A stretch of 64,000 nucleotides of DNA from UBA8752 sp040261275. GTDB lineage: Bacteria > Bacteroidota > Bacteroidia > Flavobacteriales_D > Sanyastnellaceae. The notes under the pieces were generated by a model. It was not told the DNA's origin, ran no database searches, and saw nothing but the letters and a program-made list of their open reading frames with translations. Shown in pieces: positions 1 through 7,320 of the stretch (position 1 is its first letter; each line of letters starts with the position of its first letter). The stretch lies in NCBI GenBank assembly GCA_040261275.1, contig JBDQOI010000007.1, positions 1-64,000 on the forward strand. The letters run 5' to 3'. Position numbers and translations under genes: made by a program.

Positions 1-520
1 GGTAGATGCAATTCGGCACCCCGATCACAATCATCAGCGGCGGGATGAGGCCCATGAGACCGGTGAGCTTGTAGCCGAAAAGCACGATGCTGCCCAGCGA
101 CCAGACCACGCCGGTACCGACCACCAGCATGCACACCGCCATCACGACGATGTTGCGGAAGAAGAGCAACAGCAGCAGGGCCGTGACAATGGCCGCCAGG
201 GCGATGAACAGGCCGAGCTCGCGCTTGATCTTGGTGGTCACCTCCGTGCGGATGTACGGCAGGCCCGAAACGTGAACGTCCACGCCTGTGGACTGCTCAA
301 AGCGGTCCACCTCCTCAACGAGCAGTTCCACGGATCGTCCGCGGTTCTCCGAATTGAAAAGGGGCGCATTGACATAGACCATCTGTATGGTCGCTCCTCG
401 CTCGGTATGCAGGAAACCGGCATAGAAGGGCATGGCCCGCAGTCGGGCCATGGCGCTGTCCAATTCGGCTTGGCTTTCCGGACGCCGCTCGAACACCGGC
501 TCCATGACGAAGGCCTTGGG
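1..520 (-). CDS. RND/MMPL exporter, downstream fragment (partial)
   Basis: This is the middle part of an inner-membrane exporter of the RND superfamily (MMPL/predicted-exporter branch), read on the minus strand from 520 and running off the left edge. The frame gives a periplasmic segment with the phrase SGLPYIRTEV, then hydrophobic helices (LGLFIALAAIVTALLLLLFF, then VVMAVCMLVVGTGVVWSLGS), then PPLMIVIGVPNCIY, all typical of Bacteroidota members. Its first 47 residues repeat, with changes, the last 47 residues of the fragment beyond the N gap. The two pieces are therefore probably one gene split by an assembly problem. The frame differs from the other fragment, but gap length is arbitrary. 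The substrate is unknown. Confidence 0.75.
380..520. repeat. Imperfect direct repeat, copy A (partner 594-734)
   Basis: This 141-bp block aligns without gaps to 594-734 on the other side of the N run, at roughly 86% identity by eye. Many differences fall at third codon positions, so both copies encode nearly the same protein segment (MEPVFERRPE to ATIQM). This fits two strain alleles, or two paralogues, brought side by side at a scaffold join. Confidence 0.9.
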
Positions 521-583
521 AGGTCAATGTGGTCGACAGCGTCTTTGGATTCCGAACCGCCGTGGAGTTGGTGCGACAGGACG
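513..583. repeat. Exact 71-bp inverted copy of 737-807
   Basis: Bases 513-583 are the exact reverse complement of 737-807. The inverted copy joins the direct-repeat copy through an 8-base microhomology (GCCTTGGG, 513-520) and ends at the N run. This is the pattern of a fold-back chimera or an assembly-graph artefact. It interrupts the exporter reading frame. Confidence 0.9.
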
Positions 584-593
584 NNNNNNNNNN
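584..593. other. Assembly gap (10 N)
   Basis: Ten undetermined bases mark a scaffold join inside the exporter gene. The true distance and relation between the two sides are unknown. Confidence 1.
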
Positions 594-1130
594 CATCTGT
601 ATGGTCGCCCCACGCTCCGTGTGAAGGAACCCCTCGTAGAACGGCATGCTCCGCAGTCGGGCCATGGCGCTGTCCAATTCGTCCTGGGTTTCCGGTCGCC
701 GCTCGAACACCGGTTCCATGACGAAGGCTTTGGGCTCGTCCTGTCGCACCAACTCCACGGCGGTTCGGAATCCAAAGACGCTGTCGACCACATTGACCTC
801 CCAAGGCGTCCCATCGGGCCGAAGGCTGTCCACCGGCACCCTGACTGCCCTCAAAGCGGAGTCGAGGTCCCACCACTGTTGGAAGACCCCCAGTTCATTG
901 AGCCTGTCATCCTCCACACCCAAGGCCACCACATTGCCCTCTTCCCCGAATTGGTCCAGGAAGGAATTGTAGTTGACCAAAGCCGGATCATCGTCCGGAA
1001 GCAGGCCGCCGAATTTGTAGCGAATGCCCAAATCATCGATGCGGGAGGCCATACCTGCCGTTACCAAAGCGAGGACGACGAGGATGGGAAGGCGCATCCT
1101 CAGTATGAACGTTGCGAGCCGAGACCACAT
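594..1130 (-). CDS. RND/MMPL exporter, N-terminal fragment (partial)
   Basis: This is the N-terminal 179 codons of the exporter, starting at ATG 1130 (MWSRLATFILRMRLPILVV) and running into the N gap. It has a first transmembrane helix at about residues 10-28, then a periplasmic region with FGGLLPDDDPAL and FLDQFGEEGNVVALGV, as in MMPL/RND proteins of Bacteroidota. The fragment stops at ATIQM, exactly where the second fragment overlaps it. The gene is divergent from lpdA. I infer one intact exporter gene in the real genome. Confidence 0.78.
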
Positions 1131-1193
1131 GGGCAGGCCGCAAAGGAAAGACAACCTGTTCGAACTCCTGTCGTTCCTCCGGAAACGCGGGTT

Positions 1194-1201
1194 TACCTTC
1201 G
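1194..1201 (+). promoter_or_regulatory. Candidate -7 box upstream of lpdA
   Basis: TACCTTCG matches the Bacteroidota -7 element TAnnTTTG at 7 of 8 positions and lies 21 nt before the lpdA start. I see no clear -33 element. The same octamer occurs upstream of the GT2-GT9 gene. Confidence 0.25.
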
Positions 1202-1222
1202 CGCTCCCAACCGTTCGCAACC

Positions 1223-2626
1223 ATGGACAAGTACGACCTCGTGGTCATCGGCGCCGGACCCGGCGGATATGTGGCCGCCATCCGCGGTGCACAGCTCGGA
1301 TTCAAGACGGCCCTCATCGAAAAGCGTGGCACCCTCGGCGGAACCTGCCTCAACGTGGGGTGCATCCCGTCCAAAGCATTGCTCGACAGCTCCGAGCATT
1401 ACCTCAAGGCGAACAAGGAATTTGAGGTGCACGGCATCAAGACCGGTGGACTGGAAATCGATTTCCCCCGCATGATCGCCCGGAAGCAGGAAGTGGTCGA
1501 CCAGACCGTGGCCGGCGTGGACTACCTGATGGAGAAGAACGGCATCTCGGTGTTGCAGGGAATGGGCGCATTCGTGGACGCCCACACCGTCGAGGTGACG
1601 CCTGCGAAAGGCAAAGCGACGCAGATTCAAGCCGATCGCGTGCTGATTGCCACCGGCTCCGAGCCGGCGAGCCTTCCCTTCATCCAACTGGATGGCGACC
1701 GCATCATCACATCCACAGAGGCACTCGAACTGCCCGCCTTGCCCGAGCGCATGGTGATCATCGGTGGAGGGGTGATTGGACTGGAGCTCGGCTCGGTCTA
1801 TGCCCGCCTCGGCACCGAAGTCCACGTGGTGGAATACCAGGACGCCATCATTCCGACGATGGACCGCACCATGGGCAAGGAATTGCAACGCTCGATGAAG
1901 AAGATCGGCGTGAAGTTCCATCTGTCGCACGGCGTGAAGGAGGTGGCCAATGCCGGCGACAAGGCGGTGGTGAAAGCGGACAATAAGAAGGGCGAGGAGG
2001 TCACCTGGGAGGCAGACTACTGCCTGGTGGCCGTGGGCCGCAAGCCCTACACCGAGGGACTCGGATTGGACAAGGCGGGCATTGCATTGGACGACCGGGG
2101 CCGCGTGGAGGTGGATGGCCACCTGCGCACCGCACAACCGCGCATATACGCCATCGGCGATGTAGTGAAGGGCGCCATGCTCGCCCACAAGGCCGAGGAG
2201 GAGGGCATCTACGCCGTGGAGCACATGGCCGGCCAGAAGCCCCACCTGGACCACAACCTCATCCCCGGCGTGGTCTACACCTGGCCGGAAGTGGCTGCGG
2301 TGGGACAGACCGAGGAGCAGCTCAAGGCCGACGGTGTCGCCTACAAGTCGGGCAGCTTTCCGTTCAAGGCTTCCGGACGCGCCCGCGCTTCCATGGATAC
2401 GGACGGCGTCGTCAAGGTCCTCGCCCACGCGGATACCGATGAGATCCTGGGCGTCCACATCTGTGGACCCCGTGCCGCGGACATGATCGCCGAGGCCGTG
2501 GTCGCCATGGAGTACCGCGCCTCTGCGGAGGATGTGGCCCGCATGAGCCACGCCCACCCCACGTTTACCGAAGCCATCAAGGAGGCCGCACTGGCCGCCA
2601 CCGGAGACCGCGCGTTGCACATCTGA
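1223..2626 (+). CDS. lpdA: Dihydrolipoyl dehydrogenase (E3)
   Basis: This flavoenzyme reoxidises the lipoyl arms of the 2-oxo-acid dehydrogenase complexes and the glycine cleavage system, passing electrons to NAD+. At 467 residues it is family-sized. It has an N-terminal FAD-binding GAGPGG motif, the redox-active disulfide in GGTCLNVGCIPSK, the NAD-binding GGGVIGLELGSV, the second FAD motif YAIGDVV, and the C-terminal catalytic His/Glu in HAHPTFTEA. I chose the ATG at 1223 because MDKYDLVVIGAGPGG is the usual N-terminus and the open frame upstream carries no family sequence. It starts a run of plus-strand genes, but hemH follows after 64 bp, so co-transcription is only possible. Confidence 0.97.
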   Translation: MDKYDLVVIGAGPGGYVAAIRGAQLGFKTALIEKRGTLGGTCLNVGCIPSKALLDSSEHYLKANKEFEVHGIKTGGLEIDFPRMIARKQEVVDQTVAGVDYLMEKNGISVLQGMGAFVDAHTVEVTPAKGKATQIQADRVLIATGSEPASLPFIQLDGDRIITSTEALELPALPERMVIIGGGVIGLELGSVYARLGTEVHVVEYQDAIIPTMDRTMGKELQRSMKKIGVKFHLSHGVKEVANAGDKAVVKADNKKGEEVTWEADYCLVAVGRKPYTEGLGLDKAGIALDDRGRVEVDGHLRTAQPRIYAIGDVVKGAMLAHKAEEEGIYAVEHMAGQKPHLDHNLIPGVVYTWPEVAAVGQTEEQLKADGVAYKSGSFPFKASGRARASMDTDGVVKVLAHADTDEILGVHICGPRAADMIAEAVVAMEYRASAEDVARMSHAHPTFTEAIKEAALAATGDRALHI

Positions 2627-2690
2627 GCCTGCGAGCGAACCCTACGCGATGGAGGTTGTTGACCTTTCGACATCCGCACCCGCCTGCCCC

Positions 2691-3725
2691 ATGAAGACCG
2701 GCATCCTTCTCATCAACCTCGGCACCCCGGACAACCCGGGTCCCGGCGCCGTGGGACGCTACCTCACGGAATTCCTCTCCGACGGGCGCGTCATCGACAT
2801 CCCCTGGCTGCCCCGCCAGATCCTGGTGCGCGGCATCATTTCCCCCCTGCGCCGCTTCCGCAGCTCCCGCGAGTACAAAAAGGTCTGGACCGACGACGGC
2901 TCGCCCCTGCTGCTCCACGGCTTGGAACTGACCCGCAAGGTGTCGGAACGTTGCGGGCAACTCGCTGCGAACCACCCCGAGCTTGGCGAGCTGCACGTGC
3001 ACTTTGCGATGCGCTACCAGAATCCGGGAATGCCCAAGGTGATTGAGGAGATGCACCAATGTGGCTACGATCGGGTCGTGATCCTGCCGCTTTACGCCCA
3101 ATACGCCTCCGCCACCACGGGCAGCACGCTGGAAGAGGCCATGCGCCTGATTTCCAAGTGGTACGTTATCCCTGAGGTGCGCATGGTGAGCCAATATTGG
3201 GACGACGAAGGCTACCTCTCTTGCTTCGAGGCCCGGGCAAAGAAGTTCGATCTGGACAGCTACGACCACATCCTGTTCAGCTACCACGGCGTGCCCACGC
3301 GCCAGGTCGACAAGGTGTACGAGGACCGGCGCTGTGCCAACCACAGCTGCGAATCGGAGATCAACGAGGAGAACAAGTTCTGCTACAAGGCCACTTGCTA
3401 TGCCACCACGCGGGCCTTGGCCGAGCGGCTGGGCATCCCTGAGGACCGCTATACCGTGGCGTTCCAAAGCCGCCTGGACAAGAAGTGGCTGACGCCCTTC
3501 AGCGACAAGGTCGTCGAAGAGCGCGCCAAGGCTGGCGACAAGCGGCTGCTTGTATTCTCACCCGCCTTTGTGGCCGACTGTCTCGAGACGACGGTGGAAA
3601 TCGGCGAGGAGTACGTCGAAATCTTCGAGGAAGACGGCGGAGAGCACCTTGACCTCGTGCCCAGCCTCAACGCCGAGGACGATTGGGCAGATGCCGTAAC
3701 CGACCTGATCCGGCGCCATCTTTGA
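2691..3725 (+). CDS. hemH: Ferrochelatase
   Basis: Ferrochelatase inserts Fe2+ into protoporphyrin IX, the last step of haem synthesis. The 344-residue protein starts with MKTGILLINLGTPDNPG, the standard N-terminus, which fixes ATG 2691 over an upstream in-frame ATG at 2649. The catalytic histidine lies in LFSYHGVP. Other family marks are YAQYASATTGST and a cysteine-containing stretch (RRCANHSC, CYKATCYATT). pabB follows after 3 bp, so the two are probably co-transcribed. The haem product is needed by the di-haem peroxidase encoded further right, and another haem-pathway gene, hemD, is at 40675-41421. Confidence 0.96.
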   Translation: MKTGILLINLGTPDNPGPGAVGRYLTEFLSDGRVIDIPWLPRQILVRGIISPLRRFRSSREYKKVWTDDGSPLLLHGLELTRKVSERCGQLAANHPELGELHVHFAMRYQNPGMPKVIEEMHQCGYDRVVILPLYAQYASATTGSTLEEAMRLISKWYVIPEVRMVSQYWDDEGYLSCFEARAKKFDLDSYDHILFSYHGVPTRQVDKVYEDRRCANHSCESEINEENKFCYKATCYATTRALAERLGIPEDRYTVAFQSRLDKKWLTPFSDKVVEERAKAGDKRLLVFSPAFVADCLETTVEIGEEYVEIFEEDGGEHLDLVPSLNAEDDWADAVTDLIRRHL

Positions 3726-3728
3726 AGG

Positions 3729-5108
3729 GTGGAACCCAACGCGCATTCTGGAGGCTTTGTCCTGCCCAAGCTGGGTGGAGCGGCTCTGGCCGATGCCTGG
3801 CTTTTGCTCGACGCCGCCCGGACGTCCGAATTGCCGCAGGGTTTGCTGGCAGCGGGTGTTAAGCGCGCGCTCACACTCGATGTGCCCTCTTCGGATGCAT
3901 TCGAACGCATCGAGCAGTTTGTAGGTGCTGCAGAAGGACGGTGCTTCGGATGGGTGGGATATGACCAGCTCCGTGCAGATTCGTTGCTCGCGCTTCCGCC
4001 CCAGGATCAGCCCAGGGTCTCCATGCCCATGGCGCACTGGTTGGAACCCGCCGGCGTGCTCTCATTCCGAGGTGCTGGCCCCAGGGCCACATGGAACTGG
4101 CTGGTCAAACCCGAAGACCCGGTTCTCGCCGAGGAAATGGTGCATGCGGTGGTTGAATGCCGCATCATTGAAGGGGGCCGCGAAGAACTGAATCGCCGAG
4201 ACACCCACCAGGGAACCGAAAGCAGTTTGGATCACGACGCTTACCTGAATGCCTTTGGCCGGGTGCATCGACACATCCAACGGGGGGACATCTATGAATT
4301 GAACCTGTGTCGTGAATTGCGGGGAGACCTGCCCGTGGCATTCGATGCACTTCGCGCTTTCTCTGCGCTTGTATCGAGAACAGCAGCACCCTATTCGGCC
4401 TACATCCCTTTTGAGGGGAATCGCATTCTGTCGGCGAGTCCCGAGTGCTTTCTCGAGCGCTCCGGTGACCGCCTGATTTCCCGTCCGATCAAGGGAACCG
4501 CGGCGCGCCAATCCGACCCTGCGGCGGATTCCGCTGCCGCCGAGCGCCTGCGGACCGATGTGAAGGAGCGGGCAGAAAACGTCATGATCACCGACTTGGT
4601 CCGCAACGACCTGAGCCGCGTCGCCCAACCCATAAGCGTGGAGGTCGAGGAACTCTGTGGCATTCACAGTTTCGCCAACGTCCATCAAATGGTGTCGACC
4701 GTATCCTGTTCGGTTCGGGAAGACGCCTCTTGGGCCGACATCTTGCGGGCCACGTTTCCCATGGGCAGCATGACCGGGGCACCCAAGCTTCGGGCCATGG
4801 AAATCACGGCCGAGGTGGAACCCGTCGAGCGAGGACTCTACTCGGGCACCATCGGCTGGGCCGAACCTGACGGCCGTGGCGGGGTAGGCGACTTCCACCT
4901 CAACGTGGTCATTCGGACCCTCATCGCGGACTTGGTGGAGGGAAAATGGAGCGCACATGTCGGTGGCGCCATCACGGCATTGGCTGAGGCTGAGGCCGAA
5001 TGGGAGGAGACCCGCCTGAAGGCACATGCCCTGCTCGAAATCCTTGCCGAGGGGGCCCGCGACGGAACCACTGACTCCCGCATTCTGGAATCCGATGCCC
5101 ATGGCTGA
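3729..5108 (+). CDS. pabB: Aminodeoxychorismate synthase component I
   Basis: This chorismate-utilising enzyme probably makes 4-amino-4-deoxychorismate for folate. The C-terminal two thirds carries the chorismate-binding motifs GDIYELNLCRE, SPECFLERSG, PIKGTAAR, ERAENVMITDLVRNDLSRVA, FPMGSMTGAPKLRAMEI and GLYSGTIGWAE. The short protein (459 residues) and the YELNLCRE phrase favour PabB over TrpE or MenF. The start codon is GTG 3729, 3 bp after hemH, because the N-terminal region has no earlier usable start. The stop overlaps the tilS start. The partner PabA and the lyase PabC are not in the window. Confidence 0.88.
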   Translation: MEPNAHSGGFVLPKLGGAALADAWLLLDAARTSELPQGLLAAGVKRALTLDVPSSDAFERIEQFVGAAEGRCFGWVGYDQLRADSLLALPPQDQPRVSMPMAHWLEPAGVLSFRGAGPRATWNWLVKPEDPVLAEEMVHAVVECRIIEGGREELNRRDTHQGTESSLDHDAYLNAFGRVHRHIQRGDIYELNLCRELRGDLPVAFDALRAFSALVSRTAAPYSAYIPFEGNRILSASPECFLERSGDRLISRPIKGTAARQSDPAADSAAAERLRTDVKERAENVMITDLVRNDLSRVAQPISVEVEELCGIHSFANVHQMVSTVSCSVREDASWADILRATFPMGSMTGAPKLRAMEITAEVEPVERGLYSGTIGWAEPDGRGGVGDFHLNVVIRTLIADLVEGKWSAHVGGAITALAEAEAEWEETRLKAHALLEILAEGARDGTTDSRILESDAHG

Positions 5109-6486
5109 TCTGCTCCGCCATTTGGCCGCGGACATCCAGCGGCTCCTGGACCGCGAGGCGGTGGCCTCAGGGCGCCGGGTGTGGGTCGCGGTATCCGGAG
5201 GTTTGGACTCCATGGCGCTGCTTCACGCCGTCCATGCATTGAAAGGTGACTTTGGCGTCTTGCATGTGGACCATGGATTGCGTGGCGATTCGTCACAGGA
5301 TGCCGCCTTTGTGCGCGATGCGGCAGAGGCACTGGGGTTGCCCTTTCGGGACCACCGACTGTCGGGGCTCGCTGCATCGGATGCCCGCCGGAAATGGGGG
5401 TTGGAAGCTGCCGCTCGGAAAGCGCGGTACGGATGGATGGCCGAAGTGGTGGGGGCCGATGGTGTAGTGCTGACCGCGCACCATGCCGACGACCAACGCG
5501 AAACGCAGTTGCTGCATGTGCTGCGGGGCAGCCAACCGGATGCCTTTGCCGGTATGGTCGACTGGCACGCGGGGCATGGCTTCCATTTGGGACGGCCCTT
5601 CCTAGGGCGGACCAAATTTGAATTGAGAGCGGCCTTGGAACAGGCGGGTCACGCATGGCGAGAGGACAGCACCAACGGGGACCCCTCTTTCCTCAGGAAC
5701 CGCATCCGCCGAGCGCTCATCCCCCTGCTCGACGAAATGCGACCGGGATGGGCCTCGGGGTTGAGCCGAACCGGCGAGGTCGCCAAGGAATGGCGTGAGC
5801 ACTTGACGGGCTGGATGGCCGATGCGCAGATCACTGGAACAGCCCTGTCGCTCGAAGCGATTCAGAACGCCCCCTCGCCCACACAACTGCTGAGCATCTG
5901 GTCGGCTCCCTTTGGATTTGGTCCCTCGCAGGCTTCATCCTTGCTGAATCTGGCCGCCCTTACCACGGAAACAGGCCGTTCGCGTTCCTCCTCCACCCAC
6001 CGTATCGTGCGGGAACGGTCGGGGTTGGTAGCCGAGGTCCTTCAGCCAGGCGCCCCTCGCGAACCCCTGCATTGGACCCCAGGTGAATTTGGAGATGCAG
6101 GGGAATTGAAGACCGCAGATGGTCAATTGGATTGGCGAATGGAAGCCCGATTGGACGACACCCGCATCGACCCTTCAGACCGGACGGCCCAGATCGATGG
6201 GAGCCGCGTCCAACCCCCGCTTTGCCTTCGCCCTTGGCAAGAGGGCGACCGCATGCAGCCCCTCGGAATGGAAGGCAGTCAGCTGGTCTCCGACATTTTG
6301 ACCCAACGCAAGGTGGGCGCGACGGAACGCTCAGCCCAGTGGGTGGTCGAACAAGCCGATGGACGCATCGTTTGGCTCGTCGGGCACCGCATCGCCCATC
6401 ATGCCGCCCTGTCGTCTGGTTCCGTAAAGGATAAACTCGGAATGAATGGAGCACTGCTCCACATGGAGTGGCAGCCCGTTGGGTAA
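5101..6486 (+). CDS. tilS: tRNA(Ile)-lysidine synthetase
   Basis: TilS attaches lysine to C34 of the CAU-anticodon isoleucine tRNA so that it reads AUA. It is essential in most bacteria. The N-terminal N-type ATP-pyrophosphatase domain has the PP-loop SGGLDSMALLH, then HVDHGLRGDSSQD and TAHHADDQRETQLLHVLRG. The C-terminal part carries the substrate-recognition region (RPWQEGDRMQPLGMEGSQLVSDIL). At 461 residues it is typical. ATG 5101 overlaps the pabB stop by 8 nt. ATG 5095, two codons upstream, is an alternative. Confidence 0.95.
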   Translation: MADLLRHLAADIQRLLDREAVASGRRVWVAVSGGLDSMALLHAVHALKGDFGVLHVDHGLRGDSSQDAAFVRDAAEALGLPFRDHRLSGLAASDARRKWGLEAAARKARYGWMAEVVGADGVVLTAHHADDQRETQLLHVLRGSQPDAFAGMVDWHAGHGFHLGRPFLGRTKFELRAALEQAGHAWREDSTNGDPSFLRNRIRRALIPLLDEMRPGWASGLSRTGEVAKEWREHLTGWMADAQITGTALSLEAIQNAPSPTQLLSIWSAPFGFGPSQASSLLNLAALTTETGRSRSSSTHRIVRERSGLVAEVLQPGAPREPLHWTPGEFGDAGELKTADGQLDWRMEARLDDTRIDPSDRTAQIDGSRVQPPLCLRPWQEGDRMQPLGMEGSQLVSDILTQRKVGATERSAQWVVEQADGRIVWLVGHRIAHHAALSSGSVKDKLGMNGALLHMEWQPVG

Positions 6487-6499
6487 TTTCGTCGCCGTC

Positions 6500-7228
6500 A
6501 TGGACCGCACTCTGCCTCCCCCGCTGAAACCGGAATCCGAAAAGGACCGCGAACTGGCATTGGGCCTTTATCTGGCGATGGCGGCCCTGTTTGTGGCGAG
6601 CCTGGTCAGCTGCAACCTCATCTTCCGGAAGTTTTTCGTCTGGACCCTCCCCATTCCCGGCATGGAATACGCCTTTGAGGCCAGTGTCGGTTTGCTTCCG
6701 TACCCCTTGACCTTCCTTGTGACCGATCTGATTTCCGAGATTTTCGGAAAGAAGCGGGCAGACGATGTGGTGAAAGGCGGGCTGGTCGCCTCGGTCTTCA
6801 CCCTGGGCATCATCGTGGTGGCCGGAGCGGCGCCCGCCACGCTGTGGTCGCCGGTAACCGACGGAGAGTTCAACCATGTGTTCGGACAGACGGTACTCGC
6901 CGTGGCCGCGTCCATGTCGGCCTACCTCATCGCCCAGTTCCTGGACGTGCGCATCTTCCACTTCTGGAAGCACCGCACGGGGGGGCGAAAGCTCTGGTTG
7001 CGCAACAACTTCTCGACCATCCCCTCGCAGTTCGTGGACACCGTGGTCGTACTGATTCTGCTCTGTGCGGCCGGTGAAATCGAGTGGGCCCTTTTTGGCG
7101 GCTTGTTGGTCAATGGATTCGGTTTCAAGGTGCTGGTGGCCGCACTCGACACGCCCCTGGTCTATGCGGGAAGCGCATTGATCCGACGGCGGTTCGGCCT
7201 GGCTCCCGGTCAGGAAATCGCACTCTGA
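6500..7228 (+). CDS. Queuosine precursor transporter, YhhQ family
   Basis: This 242-residue integral membrane protein of the YhhQ/DUF165 family imports 7-deazaguanine precursors (preQ0/preQ1) for queuosine in tRNA. The signature LPYPLTFLVTDLISEIFGKK is clear, followed by FGQTVLAVAASMSAYLIAQFLDVRIFHFWK and NNFSTIPSQFVDTVVV. About six transmembrane helices are visible. ATG 6500 gives MDRTLPPPLKPESEKDRELA, and the open frame further upstream falls inside tilS. It lies 13 bp after tilS, grouping two tRNA-modification functions. The exact transported precursor cannot be told from sequence. Confidence 0.9.
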   Translation: MDRTLPPPLKPESEKDRELALGLYLAMAALFVASLVSCNLIFRKFFVWTLPIPGMEYAFEASVGLLPYPLTFLVTDLISEIFGKKRADDVVKGGLVASVFTLGIIVVAGAAPATLWSPVTDGEFNHVFGQTVLAVAASMSAYLIAQFLDVRIFHFWKHRTGGRKLWLRNNFSTIPSQFVDTVVVLILLCAAGEIEWALFGGLLVNGFGFKVLVAALDTPLVYAGSALIRRRFGLAPGQEIAL

Positions 7229-7296
7229 CTCAGCAGGGGCGAATTCGATTCGCAACCGTTGGCCGGTAGTGCGCGGCGTGCAGAGCGAGGTGGCAT

Positions 7297-7304
7297 TATC
7301 TTTC
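7297..7304 (+). promoter_or_regulatory. Candidate -7 box upstream of dsbD
   Basis: TATCTTTC, followed by G, resembles the TAnnTTTG element and lies 16 nt before the GTG start in a 92-bp intergenic region. I see no -33 TTTG at the right distance. Confidence 0.22.
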
Positions 7305-7320
7305 GCGCCCGCAAAGCAAC

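Noticed and set aside
1193..2620. Long minus-strand reading frame of 475 codons opposite lpdA
   Set aside because: It is an antisense shadow of a GC-rich gene. It is rich in His, Gly and Leu, has no motif, and lies fully inside an unmistakable dihydrolipoyl dehydrogenase. The same applies to the other long antisense frames over tilS, pabB, bamA, metG and the glycosyltransferase gene.
7239..7253. Hairpin GCGAAT-TCG-ATTCGC after the YhhQ gene
   Set aside because: The stem is only 6 bp and no T run follows, so it is too weak to call a terminator.
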